The notes under the pieces were generated by a model. The model ran no database searches and was not told the DNA's origin. It worked only from the letters and a program-made list of their open reading frames with translations. DNA of 64,000 nt, from assembly GCF_012926525.1 (NCBI RefSeq), contig NZ_JABBNI010000036.1, positions 1-64,000 on the forward strand. The letters are read 5' to 3'. Shown in pieces: positions 56,196 through 64,000 of the stretch; position 1 is the stretch's first letter, and each line of letters opens with the position of its first letter. The translations under genes were made by a program, and so were the position numbers. The stretch is from Clostridium muellerianum (lineage in GTDB: Bacteria > Bacillota > Clostridia > Clostridiales > Clostridiaceae).

Positions 56196-58052
56196 ATGGA
56201 TTTCAGTTTAGACATAGGGGAGTTAACTAATGCAATAAGTCAATATGAAAATGTAATAAAGGATTTAGAAGAACAAAAAGAAAACATCAACAATGCAATT
56301 AAAGAACTTACTGACCAAGGTTGGTCAGGTGAAGCAAAAGATAAATTTATAGAAAATCATATTAAAAAGCAGGAATTTTACACAAATTTTATAGAAAAAA
56401 TGAAATATACGAAAAATGCTTTAGAAAATGAAGAAAAGCCAAGGGCAATTCAATTAAAGAAAAGAAGTGAGAATTTTGAAGCATGCATAAAAAGAAGTAC
56501 AAGCGGAGTAGCTCTTACAAATGATGATTCAGGAATTATTTCACTTCAATATGGAGGAAAGTTTCCAATAAATAATAATGTTAGTGAATGTATAGATTAT
56601 TATAAACAAATGAATTCTAAATTCGTAGAAATACTAAGTTTGGTAAACAGCCTGACATTTACAACATTTCCAATTACAGATGATGTTGTCAATTTACAAA
56701 ACTCACTTAGAAACCAGACAACAAGTTTGACAGAATTTAATGATTCATTTAATGCATATTGTAATAGTGTAAGGGATATGGAATATAATATATGTTCCAT
56801 ATTTTCAAAAATATCAGGAATAACTGAAGGAATATCTCAAATCAGAGGTATGCAAATTATCTCAGAAGATGGACAAGTAGATAGGAATAAAGTAATGCAG
56901 TTAATGTTAAAAAATCCCGATAGCTTGACTAATGAAGAAAAAGAGATATTAGCATATGTAGAAAAAGTATTAGGCGAAGAGAAATATGCTCAATTAAAAA
57001 ATCAAGCAGTGAATCAATCTGGAAATGAAAAATTGATATTATCAATACTTCAACAAAACCAATCACTATATAATACAACTATTACGGATTACATAATAAA
57101 TCCGAAAACAGGTGAAGTGTTTGATCTAAATTCTATAGCAGACAAGGATACGAGGGAACGTGTAAAATATTTAATAAGAGAGATAAATTCAATGAGCGAT
57201 AATGAGAAAGTAGATGAAGGCCGCTGGGGATTTTCCCTACTCTACAGTAGACAAGATTATATAGATGAATTAAGTAGAGTGATGAGTGTTGTACAAAGTC
57301 CTTACTATCAAAAAACTACAGCCTTTCAAAAGAGGGTTAATTTGACAGCAGATGGAGCTTGTGAATTGGTAGGCGGTGTTACTGAAGTTCCATTTGGTTG
57401 GACAGTTGCAACAGGGGGAAGTTTCTTAACAGGAGGTACGTTTTCACCATTAGCTGTTCCTGTAGGTGGTTATCTAATAGCTGATGGTTCTAATAGTATA
57501 TTTGAAGGCTTTACTAAAGTAAAGAATGCAGCAATTAATCCAAATGGAGACACGACAAATTTTTTAAAAGATAAATATAAAGAATATTTAGGACCAGAAA
57601 AAGGAGAAATGGTTTATAATGGAGCTTCTATGGTAACTGCTAGTTTATGTTTAACAAATGACTTTAAAACATTAGAACGTACTATGGTTAATGAAGAGAC
57701 TATAGAGATACCAAGGAAAAGGAATATGGCAAAGGCATTTAAAGAAAATCTGCCAACGGAAATTATGGTTACAAGACAAGCTAGTCAGACAGTATACACT
57801 ACTCAAATAATTGATGAAAACAATCCAACACCAATGATATTAAAACGTGTAATAGTTAAAGATCCAACATTTAATGTTAGAAAATTTAATCCTAATAAAG
57901 CAAAGAAAGTTGATTTTATCTCTACTATAATTGATATGCGTAATACTTTTAACGAAAATGGCACAGTGAGATCCTGGACTGACTCAGGTGATACTTATAT
58001 TAAATCTAATCCAGACTTAGCAAAGGTATATGGTGGCAATAATGAAAAATAA
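56196..58052 (+). CDS. LXG/WXG100-like polymorphic toxin, type VII secretion substrate
   Basis: 618 residues. The N-terminal 100 residues form a helical hairpin with W43-S-G45 at the turn (DQGWSGEAKDKF), the WXG trait of ESX/type VII substrates. A long helical region follows, then a Gly-rich, hydrophobic stretch at about 385-440 (GWTVATGGSFLTGGTFSP), and a C-terminal domain of about 120 residues (KAFKENLPTEIMV, DMRNTFNENGTVRSWTDSGD) that I cannot assign. The layout matches antibacterial polymorphic toxins with a variable tip. The next gene overlaps its end and could encode immunity. AGCACATGGGGG precedes the ATG. Confidence 0.75.
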   Translation: MDFSLDIGELTNAISQYENVIKDLEEQKENINNAIKELTDQGWSGEAKDKFIENHIKKQEFYTNFIEKMKYTKNALENEEKPRAIQLKKRSENFEACIKRSTSGVALTNDDSGIISLQYGGKFPINNNVSECIDYYKQMNSKFVEILSLVNSLTFTTFPITDDVVNLQNSLRNQTTSLTEFNDSFNAYCNSVRDMEYNICSIFSKISGITEGISQIRGMQIISEDGQVDRNKVMQLMLKNPDSLTNEEKEILAYVEKVLGEEKYAQLKNQAVNQSGNEKLILSILQQNQSLYNTTITDYIINPKTGEVFDLNSIADKDTRERVKYLIREINSMSDNEKVDEGRWGFSLLYSRQDYIDELSRVMSVVQSPYYQKTTAFQKRVNLTADGACELVGGVTEVPFGWTVATGGSFLTGGTFSPLAVPVGGYLIADGSNSIFEGFTKVKNAAINPNGDTTNFLKDKYKEYLGPEKGEMVYNGASMVTASLCLTNDFKTLERTMVNEETIEIPRKRNMAKAFKENLPTEIMVTRQASQTVYTTQIIDENNPTPMILKRVIVKDPTFNVRKFNPNKAKKVDFISTIIDMRNTFNENGTVRSWTDSGDTYIKSNPDLAKVYGGNNEK

Positions 58053-58416
58053 TAATGAAAAGGAAACAAGTTTAAAACAAGAAAATACTTTAAACAAGAA
58101 TAAATATGAATACAAATTAATTTATTATGTAATTTGTTATGCAATCGGATATGTTATATCATTATGTGTTACTGGTGTACCTAACTTAATGTATTTAATA
58201 CCTATTAAACTAGACGCATTGGCTATATCCGTAATTACAGGTACACTTTGGAATACGATTCATTATAAGATAACTGGATATGATGCACGTAGATATGGAT
58301 TTCTTCCAGCAATGGTAGTATTATTATTACTATTCATAATACTTATCTTAATTAAGGTATTACTTTTATTTGAATTAATTGTAGACCCCAATCCTTTTTT
58401 GGGTTTTACTGCATAA
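58042..58416 (+). CDS. Candidate membrane immunity protein
   Basis: About 124 residues with three hydrophobic segments (LIYYVICYAIGYVISLCV, ALAISVITGTLW, PAMVVLLLLFIILILIKVLLL). Its ATG lies within the last 11 bases of the toxin gene (an alternative ATG is at 58030). Such tight coupling and small size are usual for immunity genes. A membrane location would suit a toxin that acts at the membrane or on envelope precursors. No family is recognised. Confidence 0.6.
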   Translation: MKNNNEKETSLKQENTLNKNKYEYKLIYYVICYAIGYVISLCVTGVPNLMYLIPIKLDALAISVITGTLWNTIHYKITGYDARRYGFLPAMVVLLLLFIILILIKVLLLFELIVDPNPFLGFTA

Positions 58417-58425
58417 ATTGAACGT

Positions 58426-59010
58426 AGCTAAGGCTTTGCAATGCCCCACGGGGGCATTAACAATATTGTGACATCTACAAATAAATATATGAAAACAATA
58501 CATTCAACACATATAGAATCGACTTTAACAAGAAAAGGCGTTGAAATATAAAACAAAATCCTTCCTACATATAAACTTGTTAGCAATACAAAAAAATATT
58601 ATGAGAGGGTCAAAAATATATATAGCGAATCTATAGAATCAAGTTATAAACCAATATTAACAAAGTATGAAGGGATTACAATAAAAATATATGATAATAA
58701 TAAGAAAGAAAAAAATAGAAAGCAAATGAAGACACAATTTAAATGTTTTTTTATAGTAGCAACCATTCCATTTATTTTTAGTATGTTTTTCAAATCAGTA
58801 AGAAGTGATCTTACTATTAAAATAGCAATCCAATTATATGGTTGTTTCTTTATATTTGCAATGGTAATTGTACTTTTAGCAACATATTTTATGGAAGATT
58901 TAAAAAAGTTTATTTATGCAAATACAAAAACAAAGATAGGTATGTTAATAACATTTATTTTAGGTGTATTAATTGTAATTTCAAAGGTAATGGAGCGACA
59001 TGGAAAATAA
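58426..59010 (+). pseudogene. Decayed toxin tip and second immunity-like gene
   Basis: One frame reads from about 58428 as GFAMPHGGINNIV, then a Thr/His-rich stretch to RKGVEI and a TAA near 58549, then continues open to 59010. The first part looks like the very end of a toxin C-terminus without its body. The second (KILPTYKLVSNTKKYYERV, then two or three membrane helices such as MVIVLLATYFMEDLKKF) resembles a small membrane immunity protein; an ATG at 58726 could still start its last 94 residues. Such orphan tip-immunity remnants are typical downstream of polymorphic toxins. Confidence 0.5.
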
Positions 59011-59267
59011 CAAGTTTATTACCAATAGGTTCAGTTGTATTAGTTAAAGATTGTGAAAAGAGACTAATGATTTATGGTATTAAGCAAAAAAATAAGGAAG
59101 ATAATCAAGAATATGATTATGTAGCTTGCGGTTATCCAGAGGGAAACATAAGTGCTGAATATAATTATGTTTTTAATCATGAATCTATTGAGAAAATCGA
59201 ATTTATAGGTTTTATAGACTCAGAATTTCAATCATTTAGAGCAGCTTTAAATGAAAATGTGTCATAA
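59000..59267 (+). pseudogene. DUF4176-like gene with likely frameshift
   Basis: The frame ending at 59267 encodes LLPIGSVVLVKDCEKRLMIYG, YDYVACGYPEGN, SAEYNYVFNHESIEKI and FIGFIDSEFQSF, matching the DUF4176 family that accompanies type VII/LXG systems. There is no start codon in that frame, but ATG 59000 lies one frame off and overlaps the preceding gene by 11 bases. Removing one A near 59008 joins them. It is either a real frameshift or a sequencing error. Confidence 0.65.
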
Positions 59268-59510
59268 GAAGATGTTTAAGTTTAAGAAATAAATTATTAT
59301 ATGAATAGGGTTAAGGTGGTATAAATTTAACTTTAGTTTGGTCATATCTTTCTTATTTAACAATTTAATTCTGAAAATCAAATAATTTTTATGAACACTG
59401 TATTATTCAGTTGTGAATTTTGAAGTGGTTTTAGTTGCTTTTTCAAAAGTCACATTTTAATATTGATATATTAAAATAAACAGATAAATTTATAATATAA
59501 AAATAATGTG

Positions 59511-59655
59511 ACGCAAAGGTGTAGTAGCAGTTTGGATTTTAACTTTTATTCCATGATATATGGTAAGTATTAAGAAAGCTACGCTTTTTTATTGAGATCT
59601 ATATCATAATGTATTATAAGCAATTTTTAATATTAGAATTACAATAGTTACTACA
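59511..59655. repeat. Repeat fragments beside copy C
   Basis: GTGACGCAAAGGTG at about 59511 and the arm GTTTGGATTTTAACTTTTATT (59530-59571) match ends of other elements in the window. A mosaic of remnants, with no gene. Confidence 0.5.
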
Positions 59656-59901
59656 CAACTTTTTAGGTGGAGGGAGCTTTGAATATATGGTGTATAAAAG
59701 CTTTTGAGAGAATTTAGGAGCTCTTATGTCTAAAATTTAAAAAATCCCGTAATTTGAATCAGGACGATTCAAGCCGCGAAAGTCCCAGGAGGGGACATTT
59801 GAGCGGGTAGAGATTTTTTGAATTTTAGGCATTAGAGCTCCTTAATAAACGGTCAGCTTTTTTACACCATATATTCAATGCGGACTCCACCTAAAAAGTT
59901 G
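59656..59901 (+). repeat. Large branched palindromic element, copy C
   Basis: Perfect 17-bp ends, CAACTTTTTAGGTGGAG and CTCCACCTAAAAAGTTG. The core 59745-59810 has the same branched plan as copies A and B, but the stems differ and still pair: TTTGAATC/GATTCAAG, GTCCC/GGGGAC and CCGC/GCGG. Loop AGGAC and unpaired GAA and ATTTGAG are conserved. Confidence 0.8.
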
Positions 59902-59925
59902 AGTTGCAATATGCTTAAAATCTTA

Positions 59926-60633
59926 TTACATTCCAATGAAATTTTGATAATTTTCCGCATAATAATTCTTATCATAAGGTACTTCCCTTAGAGGACAGTC
60001 CGTTCCAGGACACATAAGACAATTCTTATAATTAGTTTCATTATGAAAGTAAATTCCCGAATAGGCTTTAGAAGGAGTCATAAAAAAGTTATCATTAAGA
60101 GATACTCCTATAAGTTCTTTAGGATCTCCTAAAATATTAAATATCTTTTTTAATTCTTTCATATCCCAATCTATTGTAGAACCAGGATTTACTCTAGCTA
60201 ATGAACCAGTGTTAAATTTGTTTTCTATAAATTTTTGGAGTTCAAGGTGTACTCGTATTAAAATAGATTGATTGATATGTTCACTTATTTTATTAACAAA
60301 CTTGTCTTCTTTTGATTCACACCATTTTTGAAGCTCTGTGCCTGCGGTAATTATATATGGAAAAGCTATTAGTTCATTACTTAGATTCACACGTATAACT
60401 TTACTAAAGAACTGTTCATTACCAAGTATTGTTGAATCATTAAGTTTTTTTTCTATATTACATTTTTTTAATAGTGCCTTAGGACTAGCAATTTTTTTTG
60501 CCTCTACTATAAGTTCTTTTACTATGTTAGATTCGATATCACTAGTGATCTTCAACTCATCACATAGTTTTGAGTGTTCTAGATTAAATTTTAAATCGTC
60601 TAATATAATACATCCATTAGTTAACGTTTTCAT
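59926..60633 (-). CDS. MetH activation-domain-like protein (1)
   Basis: 235 residues resembling the vitamin B12-dependent methionine synthase activation domain: LARVNPGSTIDWDMKELKKI, then GVSLNDNFFMTPSKAYSGI (the S-L-x-P-x-x-S-type block). The C-terminus adds a Cys cluster, CLMCPGTDCPLRE, which could bind a metal or Fe-S cluster. Stand-alone versions may help reactivate corrinoid proteins. ATG 60633 is preferred, with AAGGAG 12 bases upstream. A related gene lies at 61062-61697. Confidence 0.72.
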   Translation of the reverse strand: MKTLTNGCIILDDLKFNLEHSKLCDELKITSDIESNIVKELIVEAKKIASPKALLKKCNIEKKLNDSTILGNEQFFSKVIRVNLSNELIAFPYIITAGTELQKWCESKEDKFVNKISEHINQSILIRVHLELQKFIENKFNTGSLARVNPGSTIDWDMKELKKIFNILGDPKELIGVSLNDNFFMTPSKAYSGIYFHNETNYKNCLMCPGTDCPLREVPYDKNYYAENYQNFIGM

Positions 60634-60693
60634 AATATTGATCAACTCCTTAATATATTTTAGTGTATATATTTAACACAAAATAAGCAAAAT

Positions 60694-61056
60694 GTCACGC
60701 AAGGTTCGGTGAAAGTTTTGAAATCTATGCTTTTTAAATAAAGATATACACAATGTACTAAGAAGTAACTTTCAGAGGTATGAAGGCTGATATATGTTGT
60801 GCAGGAACATTCGAGCAAATTTTAGAAGTTATTTGCTTGATATATTGAAAAATACCGTAATTTTTGCCAGGACGGCAAAAGCTCCGAAGGTGACAGGACG
60901 TCACATTTGAGGAGGTAGGTATTTTTCAATATATCAAGCATTAGAACTTCTTAAATGAAGTGAGTATTCCTGCACAACATATATCAGGCGTAATACATCT
61001 GAAAGTTGCTTCGGTTACTTGCGTCACATTATTTTTTAAACTCCGAAAGTTGAGTT
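60694..61056 (+). repeat. Large branched palindromic element, copy A, with flanks
   Basis: The inner element 60787-60987 has perfect 21-bp ends, and the core 60853-60920 holds hairpins TTTTTGCC/GGCAAAAG and GTGAC/GTCAC around AGGAC loops, enclosed by CTCC/GGAG. The flanks GTCACGCAAGGTTCGGTGAA (60694) and TTCGGTTACTTGCGTCAC (61011) pair loosely, giving a full length of about 360 bases. It lies between two paralogous genes. Confidence 0.8.
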
Positions 61057-61061
61057 ATTTG

Positions 61062-61697
61062 CTATTTCTTTCTCATGCTGCATTGATCTTTGTTTTTACA
61101 TCTGATGCAATCATGATCTATATTACTTAAAGGCTTATTTTTATCTGCGCCATAAATGTAAGCCATAGACCTGAGTGATGTAAGCATAAAGTCTTCATTT
61201 ACATAAATGTCAAAAAAGTTTTTAGAATCAAGCTTATCCAGGATGTTTTTTTGGTACCATAAAGGAATTTCTCCATCTCCAGGGGATATTCTATAACTAA
61301 GGCCTAAACTCAATTCTTCAGCTTTTGTATGTATATGATTAAATAATTGAGAACTTATTTCAAACATATAAGAGGTGGCCATAGCATCTAATACCATGCC
61401 TTCCTTCATTTTTGCGTAAGAGAAAAATTCATTTACTTTTTCAGAAATCTTATCACCAATAGTAATTAAACAGTAAACAATATATTTATAATCTTTTATT
61501 ACCTCAAAGGTAAAGTCTGTATTTTTTTCTGATATAGTAAACATGGCAGCAGGTTGTACACATTCATATAAATTAGGTAAAAGTTTTTTATACAAAGAAT
61601 TTATATCTTCAACAGTTATAGTTTCACAATATGATTTTAAAGTATGAATAACTTGCTGTTTATCCAATTTGAAATCAAAATCTAGTATTACCTCCAT
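61062..61697 (-). CDS. MetH activation-domain-like protein (2)
   Basis: 211 residues, a diverged relative of the 59926-60633 product. It has YRISPGDGEIPLWYQKNILD, YVNEDFMLTSLRSMAYIYGA and the C-terminal CIRCKNKDQC cluster. Fold and spacing match methionine synthase reactivation domains that bind AdoMet. No MetH or corrinoid methyltransferase gene is in the window, so the partner is unknown. GGAGGTGT precedes the ATG. Confidence 0.72.
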   Translation of the reverse strand: MEVILDFDFKLDKQQVIHTLKSYCETITVEDINSLYKKLLPNLYECVQPAAMFTISEKNTDFTFEVIKDYKYIVYCLITIGDKISEKVNEFFSYAKMKEGMVLDAMATSYMFEISSQLFNHIHTKAEELSLGLSYRISPGDGEIPLWYQKNILDKLDSKNFFDIYVNEDFMLTSLRSMAYIYGADKNKPLSNIDHDCIRCKNKDQCSMRKK

Positions 61698-61762
61698 TTT
61701 CGTACACCTCCATAAATATATTATACACTATTTAAGCTGCTAATTTAGATAAGAATTAATAA

Positions 61763-61791
61763 TTGACAAAATTATTAGAATAGTGTATATT
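61763..61791 (+). promoter_or_regulatory. Promoter of the riboflavin leader
   Basis: TTGACA, 17 bases, TATATT, about 30 bases before the FMN aptamer. Confidence 0.75.
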
Positions 61792-61820
61792 GAAAGTGTA
61801 ATAAAAATTTAATATATAAA

Positions 61821-61931
61821 CTTTCGGGGCAGGGTGTAATTCCCGATCGGCGGTAAAGTCCGCGAGCTGATATGTCAGCATGAACTGGTTAAATTCCAGT
61901 ACCGACAGTAAAGTCTGGATAAAAGAAAGGT
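61821..61931 (+). ncRNA. FMN riboswitch (RFN element)
   Basis: The classic blocks are present: TTCGGGGCAGGGTG, ATTCCCGATCGGCGGTAAAG, GTCCGCGAGC, GAACTGGTTAAATTCCAGTA, CCGACAGTAAAGTCTGGAT and AGAAAGG. FMN binding should stop transcription at the hairpin downstream. Confidence 0.96.
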
Positions 61932-62023
61932 AAAGCAATTATGCAATTGAGTGATTTAAGTAATTAAATTAAGTAGTTGAGTAATTAGCGTTTAAGTATG
62001 CTTTTAAGTATTTTGCATATAAT

Positions 62024-62056
62024 AATCCCTGAAGGTTTCTTCAGGGATTTTGTTTT
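62024..62056 (+). terminator. FMN riboswitch terminator
   Basis: AATCCCTGAAG pairs perfectly with CTTCAGGGATT around GTTT, followed by TTGTTTT. Confidence 0.92.
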
Positions 62057-62158
62057 ATAAAATTTTATAAAATTTAGGAATAGCTATACCTATACAATTC
62101 AATAAAATTGAAAATCAGTAATTAAATTCAAATAAATATATTAAGGAGGGGTAAGGAT

Positions 62159-63274
62159 TTGGAGAGTCAGGAGAAAACTTTAAATAAACATTATATGAAA
62201 ATAGCACTAAAATTAGCCTTGAAAGGACAGGGAAATGTAAATCCTAATCCTCTAGTAGGAGCAGTGATTGTTAATGATGGAAACATTGTTGGACAAGGGT
62301 ATCACAAGTTCTATGGAGGACCTCATGCAGAAGTTTATGCTTTAAAAGAAGCAGGAGAAATGGCAAAAGGAGCAGATATTTATGTATCTTTAGAACCATG
62401 CTCACATTATGGAAAAACACCTCCTTGTGCAGAAGCTATTTTAAAAGCTGGTATTAAAAAGGTAATAATAGCTATGAAAGATCCCAATCCTTTAGTAGCA
62501 GGAAGAGGAATTGAACTCCTTCAAAAAAATGGAGTAGAAGTAGTTACAGGAATTTTAGAAGAAGAAGCAAAAAAAATCAATGAAGTATTTATAAAGTACA
62601 TAACAAAAAAGATTCCTTTTGTGCTTTTAAAAACTGCTATGACATTGGATGGAAAAATAGCTACACAAACAGGGGAATCAAAATGGATAACTGGAGAAGA
62701 ATCTAGAAAATATGTACATAAAATTAGAAATAGTTTAATGGGAATAATGGTTGGAATAGGAACTATTAAAAAAGATGATCCATTGCTTACAACCAGGCTA
62801 CCAGGAGGTGGCAGAAGTCCTATAGCTATAATTTTAGATTCCAAGCTTTCAATATCTTTAGAATCTAAAATTATTACCACTTTAGATAAAAGAAAAATTA
62901 TAATAGCATGTACGGAAGGCTTTGATACTGAAAAGTCAGAAATACTAAAAAACAAGGGAATAAAAATAATAATTACTCCTAAAGATAAAGATAATAGAGT
63001 AGATTTAAAGTATTTGATGAGGGAATTAGGAAAAGAAGGAATAGATGGTATTCTACTGGAAGGTGGAGGAGAGCTTAATTTTTCAGCAGTAAATTCTGGA
63101 ATAGTAGATAAAATATTATGTTTTGTAGCTCCTAAAATTATAGGTGGTGCTTTATCAAAAACTCCAGTTGAAGGTAAAGGCGTTGAAATTTTAAAGGGCG
63201 CTGCATTAATTAAAAATATGAACTGCAAAAATATTGGAGAAGACTTACTTATTGAGGGATACTTCAATAGTTAA
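62159..63274 (+). CDS. ribD: Bifunctional riboflavin deaminase/reductase
   Basis: 371 residues. The N-terminal deaminase zinc site is HAEVYAL with PCSHYGKTPPCAEAI. The C-terminal reductase has KTAMTLDGKIATQTGESKWI and ILLEGGGELNFS. It performs two steps from the GTP-derived pyrimidine. The start is TTG with GGAGGGG upstream. The FMN riboswitch controls it. Confidence 0.95.
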   Translation: MESQEKTLNKHYMKIALKLALKGQGNVNPNPLVGAVIVNDGNIVGQGYHKFYGGPHAEVYALKEAGEMAKGADIYVSLEPCSHYGKTPPCAEAILKAGIKKVIIAMKDPNPLVAGRGIELLQKNGVEVVTGILEEEAKKINEVFIKYITKKIPFVLLKTAMTLDGKIATQTGESKWITGEESRKYVHKIRNSLMGIMVGIGTIKKDDPLLTTRLPGGGRSPIAIILDSKLSISLESKIITTLDKRKIIIACTEGFDTEKSEILKNKGIKIIITPKDKDNRVDLKYLMRELGKEGIDGILLEGGGELNFSAVNSGIVDKILCFVAPKIIGGALSKTPVEGKGVEILKGAALIKNMNCKNIGEDLLIEGYFNS

Positions 63275-63314
63275 AAATAGCAAGTAAAATTAATATTTAA
63301 AAGGAGGGGGCTCG

Positions 63315-63968
63315 TTGTTTACCGGAATTATAGAGGAAGTTGGAAGAGTTTTAAATATATCTAAAGGCTTGAACTCTGCTCAGATTAATATAGAAGCTAA
63401 GAAGGTTATAGAAGATGTTAAGCTTGGCGACAGTATTGCTGTAAATGGGATTTGCCTTACGGTAACAAGTTTTAAACAAAATAATTTTACTGTAGATGTT
63501 ATGCCTGAAACTATGAGGAGAAGCAGCTTAAACAGTTTAAAAAAAGGAAGTTTAGTAAATTTAGAAAGAGCACTGGCTTTAGGTGAAAGATTAGGTGGTC
63601 ACATAGTTAGCGGGCATATAGATTGCACAGGAAAAATAGTTAGTATAAAAAATGAGGATATAGCTACCTGGGTTACTGTAGAAGTACCTGATGATACGCT
63701 AAAGTATATTGTACTAAAGGGTTCAGTAACAATAGACGGAATAAGCCTTACAGTAGCAGAATTAAAAGAAAAATCCTTTAGTGTTTCTCTCATACCTCAT
63801 ACCAAGGGTGAAACTACTCTTTATGAAAAAAGTGTAGGTGAAGAAGTGAATATTGAGTGTGATTTAATAGGAAAATATGTAGAGAGATTAATTTTCATGA
63901 AGGAAAAACAGGAAAGTAAAGAGTCTAAAATAACAGAGGATATGTTAAGAAAAGCTGGATTTATGTAA
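63315..63968 (+). CDS. ribE: Riboflavin synthase alpha subunit
   Basis: 217 residues. Two tandem lumazine-binding repeats begin MFTGIIEEVGRV and GHIVSGHIDCTG. Each carries the ICLTV/ISLTV element (VNGICLTVT, IDGISLTVAE). It dismutates two 6,7-dimethyl-8-ribityllumazine to riboflavin. The start is TTG after AAGGAGGGGG. The rest of the rib operon probably lies beyond the window end. Confidence 0.95.
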   Translation: MFTGIIEEVGRVLNISKGLNSAQINIEAKKVIEDVKLGDSIAVNGICLTVTSFKQNNFTVDVMPETMRRSSLNSLKKGSLVNLERALALGERLGGHIVSGHIDCTGKIVSIKNEDIATWVTVEVPDDTLKYIVLKGSVTIDGISLTVAELKEKSFSVSLIPHTKGETTLYEKSVGEEVNIECDLIGKYVERLIFMKEKQESKESKITEDMLRKAGFM

Positions 63969-64000
63969 TATTTCAAGTAACTACTGGTTTAACTTAAGAT

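Noticed and set aside
58842-58999. ATG 58842 as the start of the DUF4176-like protein
   Set aside because: The translation from 58842 is a Cys/Asn/Phe-rich shadow of the membrane protein in the other frame and resembles no N-terminus of the family.
62521-63267. 248-codon open frame antisense to ribD
   Set aside because: Ser/Pro/Ile-rich shadow of ribD with no start signal; ribD has complete motifs in the opposite direction.

Overview
The window is a low-GC, Gram-positive chromosome segment, almost certainly from a spore-forming Clostridium sensu stricto. Supporting signs are strong AGGAGG-type ribosome binding sites, frequent TTG/GTG starts, AT-rich codon use, an SASP-like small protein, a CamA-like orphan methyltransferase, a clostridial-type purine operon and a type VII LXG-like toxin locus. 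I do not assign a species. No rRNA, tRNA or CRISPR array was seen.

Layout. 1-2250: a decayed Mrr-type restriction gene between two direct copies of a structured repeat. 2289-6549: a MarR regulator and a heterodimeric ABC exporter, with a consensus promoter and two matching operator palindromes. 6579-17317: iolR and a full myo-inositol catabolic cluster (Fe-dependent alcohol dehydrogenase, iolJ, iolC, iolB, iolD, iolG, iolE, iolT). 17608-23267: an organophosphate antiporter-like transporter, a 973-residue phosphoesterase with no visible export signal, and a lipoprotein phytase of the PTP-like cysteine class. 23465-28508: TSUP permease, chemoreceptor, lgt, small SASP-like gene. 28992-34016: htrA, an IS607-type element with intact tnpB but truncated tnpA, and an orphan adenine methyltransferase. 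34370-36105: guanine riboswitch and AzgA-type purine permease. 36695-41551: small proteins and hydrolases. 41711-49647: purE-C-F-M-N-H-D behind a second guanine-class riboswitch. 49916-55370: a phosphodiester glycosidase pair, an amino acid permease, an MBL-fold hydrolase. 56196-59267: an LXG/WXG-like toxin, a candidate immunity gene and decayed toxin, immunity and DUF4176 remnants. 59926-61697: two MetH-activation-domain-like proteins. 61763-63968: FMN riboswitch with ribD and ribE.

How the genes fit together. The most striking unit is 6579-23267. The sequence supports a route from phytate or another inositol phosphate outside the cell (surface phytase at 22299), through uptake (OPA-type antiporter and IolT) and intracellular dephosphorylation (19150 phosphoesterase), to the iol pathway. 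That pathway ends in dihydroxyacetone phosphate and malonic semialdehyde, which the Fe-ADH could reduce to 3-hydroxypropionate. The iol promoter carries three 11-bp phased repeats that fit the known IolR site. The phytase link is inferred from protein motifs and position, not shown.

The second theme is dispersed repeats. There are at least four families of palindromic elements. One has a branched core in which at least three stems keep pairing despite sequence changes between copies. A third point is that the guanine permease and purE leaders share the same layout, including a TTCG-N8-CGAA palindrome about 140 nt upstream of each aptamer.
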